The translations under genes and the position numbers were made by a program. A stretch of 64,000 nt of DNA from Capitella teleta (Eukaryota; Annelida; Polychaeta; Capitellidae). Shown here piece after piece: positions 50,201-62,150 of this stretch. The stretch covers positions 1,974-65,973 of the forward strand of contig KB309839.1 in NCBI GenBank assembly GCA_000328365.1, written 5' to 3'. The notes beneath the pieces are model-generated. The model worked only from the letters and a program-made list of their open reading frames with translations, made no database searches and was not told the origin of the DNA. Position 1 is the first letter of the stretch. Every line of letters begins with the position of its first letter.

Positions 50201-50789
50201 ATCAATTCAATTGGGGACCGCGGCTCTGATATTGGCAGCTCCCGGAGCATGCCGCGCCCGGATTTCTCAGGCGTTGGCACCCTCTAACTGAGCACCATTT
50301 ATCTTGCAATCAGCACCACGTGTTTCTCCCGATTCGAGCCGCTGATATTGGCAGTGCTGCAGTAAATGATCGCCTGCTTGGCCTATTCGTCTCCATCGTT
50401 ATTTCATTCATACTCGCTGACTGGAATACGATATTTTCTCCATCTCGTCGTGATGCCGAACAGGGATAAATGACCGGTGTCGGTCGCATGAGAAATGTCG
50501 CCAGCTCTTAGGCGATCAGTCTATGACGAGCAACCTAGTAATCAGTTTCGTCTGTGAAGGTCCATCATCTAACTTTTATGACCAGAAAGCTGCCCTAAGC
50601 CGTTTTGCTTCGTGAATGATGCCCACTTCGATTCTCTGACCACCGAGAACGGTCGTACTGAAAGTACCAATGCAAGTCATGGAATGTTGCTATGTTTCTC
50701 CAACAGGATGTGCTTTTCTCACGTACTGTGCCCGGGACAGCGCCCTCAAGGCTCAACAGGCTCTGCACGAACAGAAAACCCTGCCGGGG
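47226..50789 (+). CDS. CELF: CELF/Bruno-like RNA-binding protein, first two coding exons (partial)
   Basis: RNA-binding regulator of alternative splicing, mRNA stability and translation, usually with three RRMs. Exon 1: 47226-47598 (124 codons plus one base); exon 2: 50707-50789 (83 nt); phases match. The N-terminus (residues 1-76) is Ala/Gly/Pro-rich with a His tract HHHQHHHH (29-36). RRM1 follows: [20 protein letters not shown] (RNP2 LFVGQIP at 85-91), [20 protein letters not shown], then RNP1 [20 protein letters not shown] and HEQKTLPG. The [12 protein letters not shown] and ARDSALKAQ wording is that of the CELF3-6 subgroup. Exon 2 ends at a GTGAGT donor. The next exon (normally the linker after RRM1) is not found up to 64000, so the gene continues beyond the window. 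The start is the first in-frame ATG after an upstream in-frame stop. Confidence 0.92.
47599..50706 (+). other. CELF intron 1
   Basis: About 3.1 kb, GC-balanced, no recognised element. Short GGA/GCA repeats occur at 48490-48507 and 49385-49409. Confidence 0.6.
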
Positions 50790-51171
50790 GTGAGTAGTAT
50801 ACTCTATGATTTATTTTTTATAAACATATATTATGACATCATCCATTCATTCACCCGTGCTTTGCGTGCATCTCCCTCTTTCTTCCCTCTGGGTTATATC
50901 ATGCATTTGCGTTTCCATTTCGTTTGCATCACCAGGCCTTTCGTCTGCTTTGACCTTTGAACCTCACGGCGTGTGCATTAGTCGGCCTGTTCCACCTTTG
51001 ATGTCTTTCTGATTACGCTACGAAGCTCCGTGGGAAGAGCCTGGGATGCGAGATCAAGGGAGATAGAGCGAGATCCTGGCGAGTCCTCCGTTCCGACGAA
51101 ACACGATGTCGTCGCATGCAAGGCCATATCTAGAACACTGTCGCCAGTCGTCACTGACTCGTCAGCCCGTC

Positions 51172-51232
51172 TCCTCCTCTTCCTCCTCCTCCTCCTCCTC
51201 CTCCTCCTCTTCCTCCTCCTCCTTCTCTTTCT
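51172..51232. repeat. (TCC)n microsatellite
   Basis: About 60 bases of TCC repeats with a few TTCC interruptions, in CELF intron 2. Apparent poly-Ser or poly-Leu/poly-Arg frames here come from the repeat. Confidence 0.9.
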
Positions 51233-53747
51233 GCGTCCGATACAAGGAGGATGCGTGCATAATTGAAAAGACATTTGCAATCTTACTTTCCTCGCCTTAT
51301 TTTCCGCTCGTGGGGAATTTCTAATCGAAGGGCCTGGACAAGACGAGCTGGCATTGTGCAAAACGTGTCACTTAGCCGTACTTAGTAACAACACACCTCT
51401 TCCATCGCGTTCAGTAATTGTCACGATTCTCTTCGTGTGACACAGGTGTGTGCCACACCGCGAGAGGGGTGTGGTGTTGTGTGGCGTGCTCTCTTGCTCT
51501 GTACACCCATTGCTGCCTCCGTACACACATCTTCGGTTGTTCATCGCTGACCGTGAGGATCTGAGAGATTTCAGAAAGTTTCCCCTTTGAATATTCAATT
51601 GCAGGCACGGGTGTTCCCCCTTTGATGTTTCATCGGGTTGTTCTTGGAACAAAGGGCTTCTTCTGCTGTCTCTGATTATGAGAGTCAAGTATAAAGGCCG
51701 TTCTAAAAGAGTACATGTATACATGTCAAGGGAAGTTCAATTTCGCTTCCGCGAGCGACCTGATTTCTCTGTGTTGTGTAATATGTACATGCACAAAGGT
51801 AAACGTTAATGTATATTAAAGATGAACTTGCAACCATAGCAACCTACAATCACGTATAACGTGGAGATTCATTAGCGAACAATTTACATCGCCATGGCAA
51901 CGCACTATATTTAGTATTTAGTGCAGTGCGCTGGATATGATCGGCAATACCAGTACTTAACAAATAGAAAATGAGCGCCTGTGCACTGCATATGCTTATA
52001 AGATGGCTGTGGGTATCGGTGTGAATGGTGGACGCCAATGGAACACTGCGGTATCAATCGCTGCCCATAAAGCGCCGCGCACTGAGAGTAGCGAGAGAGC
52101 GCATTATGGAGTGTTGGAGTCGGCCGTTGCTCGCTCATGCCCCGCTGAGTGCTTGCAAGAGATGCCGACGCCCGCCACACACATGTCAGTCTGCCGGATT
52201 CAGCGCGGGTGAGGGATGACCGAGCGGCCCCTCCTGGGTCAAGGGTCACAGGCAATCGGCCTGCCCTCGCTGCTCCGATTCAGGAGACAACACTACCTAC
52301 TCGACCGTATCGCGCAACCAATGCAATCAACATCAGCCAACTTGCCTCGCGCCCTCTCCTTTTGTTTCGCACCGATTCCCCAGAGATTCCCGCTTTTTCC
52401 TCGCACATTGCTCCCTGGTGAGCAGAGCGTTTTAGCTGGTTCTCTTCAGGCTCCCATTCCTTCCTTCCAGATCCCTCGACAGAGTCTTATGCCCCGGGGA
52501 GACTTGCTAATTGCTGTTGTCAGCAGGTTTCGAGTTGACGGCTGCTTATGTGCAGACAGCGTCGTCTTCGTCGTCGAAATGTACACGTGGCCCAGTGCGC
52601 AGTCTGTACGCGCCTCTCTTCCGGTAAATGGGGCAGCTATTCTTTCTTTTTTTTGCGTGTGAATAAAAAGCGCTGTATGTGCGCTCGCACCGGCGGGAAT
52701 CTGTGCATTGCACGCGACGAGGACGATGAGGCGACCGCCTTAGACTCCCCCCCTTTCGTCTAATGCTTTCTGGAACGCCACAAGGAACGCCATACAAAAA
52801 CTAAAGGTGAATGGCAGTGTTCCTTCGAAGGACCTCTCTATTGATTACACGCAAAGCTTCAAGTCCCCAGAAATGCACGCTCTGAAACAACTGCTTTCCG
52901 ATGTATACCCAGAGATCTGTGGGGTGCATTAGCGGGACTTTGTGGTTTCAATCGAGTTGCAAATGAACACGCATCGCTTTTGTCAGTCCTCGCGCCTGTC
53001 GCATACAACGTGTGTATCGAGACTCTCTTCCTCCATGGTTGCTTCTACGTCTTCCCTGGAAGACCACTGAGGTACATGTACCTGCGGGATCTCATCTAAA
53101 CCCTCCGAGACCGAAGTCACGACCTGATATGAGCATTGATTCTGCGGCTTCCAACGTGCTTTACCTTCAGCGTTGAGATGCCGGGGTCTGTTGCACCGTG
53201 GCTGGCACAGTTCGGCCATAAGTCACCCGCCACGCGGTGTCCCGCGGAGGCTGTCCGTCGCCAGTCATCGCTCAGAACCTGTCAATAAGCAATGGTCGCT
53301 GGGCAATGGGATTTTGACCGTGAGTGCATGTGCAGCTAGCTGGTGTAATGGACACCGACCTCCTTTCCTTATTGATTGAGCGTGCGATGAGACAATCCCG
53401 CAGCGCTAAGCTCTTTCTCGTTTCTCTGCCAAATATCATTGCACCCCATGGCTCGAGAAAGCTGCCGAGATTGCTGCATCTTGCGCTCGCTTTTTCATTC
53501 CTTCGACACCCTTCAGGCATGTGGCGCTGTACATCAAGTCAATAACGCCCTGAATATGCATGGGGGAGACACCTTTCCTGCTTTGTCATTGCCTCGGGCT
53601 GCCGTGATCACAGTCGCCTTCATGCTTCGTGTTTTACTGTTTCATGGGTTAACACCAGTTGTAAGTCTTAAAAAGAGTGTCGAGATATGCAACTTACGCT
53701 CGTACGTGCTACGCTACCGCTTGAGAGCAACACGAGGAGCACACTAT

Positions 53748-53824
53748 CATCCTCATCATCATCCTCATCATCAGTATCATCATCAGTATCATCATCATCC
53801 TCATCATCAGTATCATCATCAGTC
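53748..53824. repeat. (ATC)n microsatellite with CCT and AGT variants
   Basis: Repeated CATCATCATCCT and CATCATCAGTAT units form a higher-order pattern over about 77 bases. Acidic and Ser-rich frames across it are repeat artefacts. Confidence 0.9.
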
Positions 53825-56800
53825 GCCATCTTCGATATGAAGTTTTGCCGATCAGCGCTGGAGGCTTGATTGCCACAGAACACCTGAATGCGGCTTCGTC
53901 TGCGCTCACCTGCGGACCATCCGTTGAAGCCAGATATATCAGCTACAAAAGGAACAAAGAATCCCAAAGAAGGCTTTTCAGGGAGTCTCACCTGAGCTCC
54001 TGCCAATCTGTGCCCATGGCTACAACCGGATCCTCCCTCTCCCCCCTATGCATGCGCATCTGTGTTGATGCTGGACCGTGCTTACAGAACATGGTGTTTG
54101 TCTTCGGCGGAACACGGCTTTGCGTTATTTGTGCAAATGATGCGATAATGCCAGGGCTAATAAGCAGATCTCGCGCCTGTGGCGTCGCTGCAATACCTGT
54201 GAATTAACACCTCGCTTCTACTTGTGCCATAGTAGTACAGAAAGACATGTGAATACTGCGCAAAATGTGGTCGCAATGCTTGAATGGCTCACTGACTGGT
54301 TTCATTCGAGTCACAATTTCTTCGAATCGCTCTGAACGCATCAAGAACCAACCGTTGGTTCAGTTCCGTCGAATTCTATTGAAGTCAATGGGAGCATGTG
54401 CGAGTGTGGGCAATTAGTGAAGAATCGTGGACTCCGAGATTAATGCGTGCATGTAGTGATAATAATACACTCCACTTCAGACAGTTAATTGTGTGTCGCT
54501 GATTGCTTTGCTTTGACGAAGAACTCCATTCTCAAACGTATACGTAGACTTTTGTCATCAAAGGTGCACACTTGCTTCCACTGACGCCAATCAGTGATTT
54601 ATGCTGCATCTTTTCTTACCTGTTTCTTGGGGCTTATAAGAGTGGGTGACAGGCGCACAGGTGTGCAGCTGTTCACCTGTTGCCTGCTCGCCATATTAAT
54701 CCGCGACCAGCACTCTACCTAATTGGTTCCCCAGGGAGCTTCCCATTCTGCTCGTATACCTCAGCGGCGCTTCCGTTTTTGCAAGCAACAGTTACGAGGT
54801 ACAAATCTCAACTATATACTAGTAGATGTATAAGACGACATTGTGCAGGCACAACTGCTGCATCGTGTAATTGACGGTGTCTTGTGTGATGCACTTGACA
54901 GGATGCGTTGCCGGCCTGTCAGCCTCCCTGCCAACCGATCTTCCTCCTCCGTCTAATGATGCTGGCGATTCCATGTCACGAGCCGTCCCTCCTTCTTTTT
55001 CTCCTCTTTGTATTTTTGTCACATTCTCAGCGTTGTTTTCGCTGTGTGCGAACTGCGAGGAGTTCTTCATGTGGCATCTAATCGCATCTTGAGCCTGTTT
55101 CCCGCGGTGACATCCTGCAGCCCGATACCTGCACCTCATTAGGGCTGTTATCGGCTGCAAAACAAGGAAGCTCTGACTCTCTCTACATCCTTATGCCGCA
55201 GCTAGATTAGCGCTCGTCTCGTGCTCTCCTCTCATTATCTCAGCCATCAGCGCACTTGATTGGTATTCACCAGTCGAATACTACTGTTTTCCAGGTGACT
55301 GCCCCGACCCCCGCGGCCCTCGTTACACTTCTGAGGCCGCTGTGCCATTTCATTAGCGCTGCCACTGCCGCATGCTTGTCTTGTGTACGGCTTCCACGCG
55401 TCGACGGCTGCTCAAGTTTTCTAACCGAATATGGAGAGAGGGCTTGAGCTTCTGCTGCTGCTGCTGCAGAGATGCTCGTCACTTGGCCGTTGATTTCGAC
55501 GAATTCTTGTCTGATGATATTTACAATTCTCGCGCCCATTCCAATTGGAGTTACATGACGTTGTATATACATATTGCATTAATGGCATTCGCACGACCCG
55601 CGTGTTGTTGGATTGACTCTCAATCCGGGCGGTCGAACTAACATCCCAATTTATTTCTCTCTTGTGAAGAGAATAAGAAGGCGCGATAAATTATTTCGTG
55701 CCTTGTATACGCGAGTCAGCTGCCTGACCGCACTCCGGGCCACGCATCGAGCAATCTGGATGAACGAGGAGGGGGTCGGGGCAGGGGTGTCAAATGCCCG
55801 GCGATGGACAAGACGGGCGCGCTGCTTCGGCCCGGGGGCTATACTGCATCGCCTGCTTGTGGAGACGACGGCAGCTGTCCTTTGCCTCATGAATATTCCA
55901 TGCAAAGCTTCTCGGCTCTTTTTCGCACCTACCTTCACTGCTGTTTGTGCCGTGCCCATGCAATTTCCTCTTTGAAGTATACCTGAACCGCTAGTATACA
56001 TTTATACATTTATACACATGTATTTGCCTGCATTTTACCTGCAATTCGAACGCCTTGATTCGCCCGAACACGACCCCCGGCGATTAACTCGACTGAGATC
56101 GGCTGTCGCTTTCTGATATATACACAGAAGTAGGATCTCCGCTGCTAATAAGCTGTTCGATAAGACACTGCGACTCTATACCTGGGGGTGGCTACCTGAC
56201 GTTGTCACCTGTTGACGACAAATGCTGCTTACGTAATATCTATTAGCACACATTTATCACTTGTTGTGCAAGCGGTGGCTGTGGCGAAGAGCGCACCTGT
56301 CTGCAGGTGAAGAGGGAGTGGCTTCCGATGACATCGCATTTGCAGAGCGGAACAATACCTCTGCACGGGGGCCGCCCTGCTTCTGCTCGCGTTCAGCGCA
56401 TCTTAGTCAAGGGCCCCTCATCCGCCCCCTCATTTATCCTGCCTCCTTCCTCTCCCTCAGACGCCCGTGTACATGAAATGAAAGCATATAATTCTACCCT
56501 TCGGTGCGATGTCAGCCGATCCCATTAGTGCATGCGTGTTGAGCACATCGATGCAATACCAAAAACAGAGCAACGCCATCATGTTCTAGAGAACAGCCAG
56601 CACTGATTACCCGATTGCTTTAACGAGACCCTGGTCCCTTGACTACAGATGACGATTTTGTTGCAACCGCGGACCCATGCATGATGTATATGTTCGGCGG
56701 GCAGCTGTCTTCGAAAGCAGACTTGATGTATTGTGGCTTCGAAATGAAGGGGCAGGGTCACTAAGACGAGCACCCGAACCATATCAGCCACTGACCTCCG

Positions 56801-58683
56801 TCCAATTAGCAATGCCGTCCGCCTCAGTGTGGCCCCTGGCTGAGGCCAGGTCCGGCGAGATGGACAACTGTATGGAATCGATGTCGCACTTGACGAATAC
56901 CATCTCCAAAGCCAATTCACATTTGAGAGCGATGAAACCATTGCTGATTAGGAGGAGCTGTATATACATGGGCATTGCTGTGTTAAGTGTGAACCGTAGC
57001 GAGGAACACGTGTGCGTGTGGGGCATGCAAATTGTGCCTTGAAGGCCCGTGTTGCAGGCGAGGGCTTATTTCGCAGAGAGGATGCTCGTGTCCTGGATTT
57101 CCTTCAATTCTCGTGGCTTTTTTATCATCACTGGCGGACATTGCATGAAGATGATGAATTACGAGGTTCTCTCGTGACAGGCCTTTCTCCTCCTCCTCTT
57201 CCTCCTCCTCCTCCTCCGACATTCAACACTTGGCCAATCTGCAGGACGATGAGCGTAGTGTCGGACACCTTGTCGAGGTCCCTGATGAGATCCTGTCGTA
57301 ATATGACGCATGCAGTGCCTCCATGAGAGAAGGAGGAGGAAGAAGAGGAGACTGAGGAGGTGGAGGCCCCTGGGGACGGAGACACAAGCACCAGGTGCAT
57401 GGTGTGGTCGCCCAATGAAATTTACACGAGGTTTTCCTCCCCTTTTCTCTCGTTCGCCGTCTTCAGCCCCACTTTGCTCTGACCATTGCCAAAGCTTGCG
57501 TGGCCCTGACAGGTCCCCCACTTAAGCTGGGATCTCGAAGGATTCTCGAGTTGCTGAACGCAATTCCACGCAAATTATGCGCGGAGAAACAAAGCGAGCG
57601 GCGTGCTGAATAAGAGTTGCTTATCGTCAGTCAATTTTGGCACAATTCCATTAGAGGCAAGCGCTAAGTGATCTGGGGCGACACAGCACATGCATTTGGC
57701 ACCCTTGGATCAGCGGATAGACTTCTGCAATCTGCCCCTTTTTTTTCCTCTCCCTCTCCTTTTCTACCCATGAGCTTTGGCGGTCCTTTCTTTTATCACA
57801 GGGCCTGTCACTGCACGCATATTTAATTCATAACCGCAAAACACCTAGGCATAAACAAGAGAAAAGAAATTTTCTTGCAAGATATTTTGCAACGGAAATC
57901 AACACCGCAGCAGGAAGCTTCGACCACACGGTCATTTGCATGTCTATGCAAAGCTATATTTAGTCCACTGTCTCATGTCTGCGACGGTTGCATAAAACTC
58001 AAGACAAATCGTCGAGCACCATCAAAACCCGCATTCTGCGCCCTGGCACTACGGCCCGCATTATGTATGGTTCCTTGGCATGCAAACGGCTTTCCGGAGC
58101 CGCACACTCCGTCTTACGGAGCTTTTAAAAGCCCTCCGTCAAGGCTCCTTACCGCTGAGAGGGACCTGTCGCAGTTCATCTGACTCTTTGCGATCAGATT
58201 AGCTGTGCGTGCCCACCTTTTAGCTGGTCTCGGGTTGGCAACGTCCGAGATTGCGCCTCAAAAGTCACGGCTCGCTTCGGCCAATTCTGCGTCTGTGACA
58301 CTGCATCCCTGATGACCAGCAGTCACCAGCTCCATATCAAAAGATTAGCCGAATATCGCGTTTCTGGATTCACAATAGACCAGCATCCTTTGTAAACCCG
58401 TACAATGTATTTATATAGGTACACCCGCCCCCCTTGTCCTTGCACAATCTTGAAAGCGCTGTAATCCTGAGACACAAACCGTCTGCACGCAACCAAGCAG
58501 CGGATGTTTTATGCGTAATATGAACGACAACCACATGACCGATCATCTGGTTAGCAATGCATGCAAAACGCGTGGAAGCCTTGTCAATTTCATGATGCAT
58601 GTCATTCTTCTGTTCTGCGTGCGTGGCTCTTACATCCCGTGAATCCGTGGCATTACACGTCTGCTACAAACGTACTAGTATCT

Positions 58684-58755
58684 AATAAGCACAACACGGC
58701 ACAGCACAGCATAGCACAGCACAACATAGCACAGCACAGCATAGCACATCACAGT
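58684..58755. repeat. (AGCAC)n-type minisatellite
   Basis: Tandem CACAGCACAGCATAG-like units with small variations over about 70 bases. Confidence 0.85.
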
Positions 58756-59397
58756 GCACCGACAATCTTGATCGACCAAGTAAGTGCAATGGGCTTCTAC
58801 ATCAAGCGATAAAATATAATGCACACTGATTAATGAAGGATACCGGTTTATGCAAGAGCATACAAGCTATCAATTATGGAAGTGGGAAGGTATTACGACC
58901 AAAGGCGACCTGAGTGTGATCAGTGAACACGTCTGCCATCAATCTGCTCCGCGAATCATCGAAATGGACAACACCTGTCGGAATGAACGCAACGGACACG
59001 TTTTGTATTCATTATGCGTCTCTCTTTTACGTGGTTATATATACTACATGGTTGGATACAATCGATTCATACCACCTTCTCTGAATATCACTGATTAGCG
59101 GCTCCAGATACATTGTACACAGGTGTAAAAAAAAAATGTGCCGTGCAAATTCATTAACTACCCGAAAAGGGCTGCATTATCAGTTATCACATTGCACACA
59201 TAATGGCACCTGGCATGTATATTCTGACGCCTGTCGCCTGAACCTCGATCCTTCCTCTCTCGTCTGTCTATTCAGTAGGGAACTAGGCTGAGTCTATCAT
59301 ATCACATTACATTAAACCGAACGAAACAAAACAAACTCAAGTGAGTTTTATTTCTTTTTAGCGTCATATTGCCATATACAGATGTTATATTATATTA

Positions 59398-59930
59398 TAT
59401 TTTGGTATTATCAATATTAAAAGAACCAAGCTTCTGATATTTAAATGATGACTTTTTACAAGCATCAGTTGAAAGAGAACTACGGGCATGAGGTGGTATG
59501 TTCCATAAATGAGCAATACTTTTAAAGTTTCCTGGCGAGCGAGAAAATAAGATAAAACAGCGGCATTAACAGAAAGATGAAGAGTTTGACCACAAGTAGG
59601 ACGGATTCCATGGGTAAAATCAACGGCAATCAGGCCACTAAAATGCTTGAATAAAAACATCAAATCCGAGGTGTATTTTCTGAAACACAGTGATTGGAGT
59701 TTGTTTGAGAATAGATCATCGCTCAAAATTTGACACAATCAGTGTTTGAAAGAATATATTTGGTAATAGACCGCTGGGTGGATTCAGTAGATAAAATATT
59801 TTACTTAGGATGAGGTGACCAAAAAGGCGAACAGAAATCAAGATTACTGTCATAAAGATTGATACAGTTGCAATTTGGAATTTGTAGGTGCATTAATGCC
59901 TATTTTAATCCCGCCTTCTAATACGCTCAA
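59398..59930 (-). mobile_element. Degenerate LINE 3' end (C-terminal part of reverse transcriptase ORF)
   Basis: On the minus strand, broken frames give FCSPFWSPHPK (compare YCSPVWSPHLKKD at the end of LINE RTs), NILSTESTQRSITKYIL (compare IEKVQRRATK), a SDLMFLFKHFSG segment (compare LxxLYKxLxG), and the final block RSPGNFKSIAHLWNIPPHAR ending at a TAA at 59398-59400. At least three frame changes or stops separate the blocks, so the copy is old. An A/T-rich simple repeat lies at its 3' side (about 59384-59402). It may or may not be the same clade as the LINE at 1-495. Confidence 0.7.
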
Positions 59931-62096
59931 TGAATTGTAGTGATGACTATTTGCACCCAGAGTTCTTATTCTGCGTCGAGGCTCTGTGCTTTTTGCGTGC
60001 AAAATGCATCATCTCCCTCGATAATCATGGCACCATGCACAACTGAGTGCCTGCCTTAATGGTCGCAACTTGTGCTCAACTCTCTCATTTGGATGCCAAC
60101 CTTTACCATTACAGACTGGTCCATTATGCTTCATATCGTTGTCCATGTCATCCCTGTATTATCTTGTGCATGAGATGAACATTAAGCTGTTCAACTGCGT
60201 ACACAACGAGTGGTGCGCATGCAATATCACAGTTTAGTGTATTTTTTTAGCAGACATTTCGAACTTCATCCTGTTGATTGTCTGCATTGTACCTTCGCTC
60301 GTTGCACCCCCTTTCCCCCTCTCTTAGGCATATGGTTGTTTCGGGCATTCAACAAGGGTGTATGGTGAAATGAACAGAAGAATGGCTGCATTAGTCGTAC
60401 GCCGATTGGGTTTTGATTCGGATTCCAGATGACATCGCACATCGTGATTACAGCCACGGAATCAAGCATTCAATTGGCTCCCATTGACATCCGAGTGCTG
60501 TCGAAATGAACACTTGGGGCATATATACACTGCTAGGGTTGACCGCCGTCATGATAAACGGACAATGTACTGGTAAGTGCCTTGTGATGGCTCGATTGCG
60601 GATAACAAGGCTCCAACACCCTGGCAATGGTGTGAATTTTATTGGTGTCGCCGGGCGATAGTCATGTGACGATAAGACGACCGTTATGACCAACTCGTTA
60701 CCATTGAGAAGCCGCATAATCCCGCAAGCAGTCGCCATGGCCCTAAGCGTCTTCCGCTTGCCCACGCGACGCCATCAGGACATATGCGCTTCCGGATTGG
60801 ATGGCAGTTTCGGGATTATGCGGACATCCGTTCGCCTTCAATCCTCTTCGTTCTGTTTTTGCTCATGAAAGTCTTGATGCGTTCTGGGATATGAAAAATG
60901 GGCACATTGAGATCGGGCGCAAATCGGCAGGTGGCGCTCGGGGTCAAATGGCCGGGGTCAGAGCGAATATCCGCTCTGGGCTCACTTTGGGCTTTAATGA
61001 CTCCATGGCGACCGCATAAGATGGTCATCACGAGAGGGGCTATTGACTGCGTGGCTCAGGCGGCTACCTGAACCAACGGATCCGAACACAAAGATCCGCC
61101 AGCAGAGTGAAGCTGTTCAAACAGGGGATCCTGTTGGGAGTTGCATTGCAAGCCCTGTGCCCGCAGCCCCCTCCATTTGTCTTATTTGTACTGACTCGCT
61201 CTTTCGCGAGCCTTCTTCGAAGCCGTACGTTGGTCAGTTTTTTCCTGGTCTTCTCTTTACAAGGCCTGAGGTATATGACGGTAACAAGGCAGTGGCCCGA
61301 GGCTGCTGCTTCTCCTGCCGCCGTCGCCGCCATGAACTTGTCAGTGTGACTGAAAGTGAGACGAGGAACTTGATGGAGGTCTGGTCCACCTCCACGGCTA
61401 TAATCAGCAGCGTCGGTTGCTGCGGGCGTTCAGACCCTTTTTCCAAGTTGTTAGTGATGCCCTCGTAATGGCTGCCCAAACCACCACACACTAAATCAGG
61501 CTAGATTACTGCATGCGGCCCATGCTGGCTGCGTTTGCATCGCGTCATGATCAGCTGAGACGTCGAGGAGGGCGAGGAGGATGCGGAGGCAGGGAGGCCT
61601 TTGATGACGTTCTGATTGGCTCAATTGCAGGGCCCACTGCCTTCTTTGTTGCCATGGCGACAAAAGACCGGCCTTGCACCTGATCACCCCTCGACCTGCT
61701 CCTACTCGTTGGCTGGCCATTCCCGACGGATGCCCATAATGCCAATGACAAGATCAACAGTTGTGGACCCCTTTCTGTATCCAACGTGGATCATTTGTCA
61801 TCGTGTTTTGATTGTGAGTTGGTGAGCACCCGCCGTGTCAATATTGGCAGAGGGTCGCCCACCTAATCTGCCCAGCTTAGCCATTGCCAACGCTGGATCC
61901 TCTGTTGACAGAGCTGGATCGCGGCATCCTCCTTCATCTTCGATTTTTCTTTAATCCTATTCAATGCCTTTTTTCTTTCTCGCTGCGACCCATCTGATTA
62001 AGGAATTGCCGATGAAGAGCGACAGCGTGCAACATGCTCTGGTGTCGATCCAGATGTCATAGCTGTCGGCATTCTTTGATCTGGCGTCGATCTTCT

Positions 62097-62150
62097 TCTT
62101 ATTCCTCTTCCTCACCCTCCTCCTCTTTCTCCACCTCCTCCTCCTCCCGG
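62097..62150. repeat. CTC/TTC-rich low-complexity tract
   Basis: Pyrimidine-rich imperfect repeat of CCTCCTCCTC and TTCTTCTTC words in CELF intron 2. Lys/Arg/Glu-rich frames over it are artefacts. Confidence 0.8.

Noticed and set aside
52801-52930. Coding-like stretch (plus strand) suspected as CELF exon 3
   Set aside because: It does not contain the linker or RRM2 sequence expected after CELF exon 2, and the splice phases do not fit.
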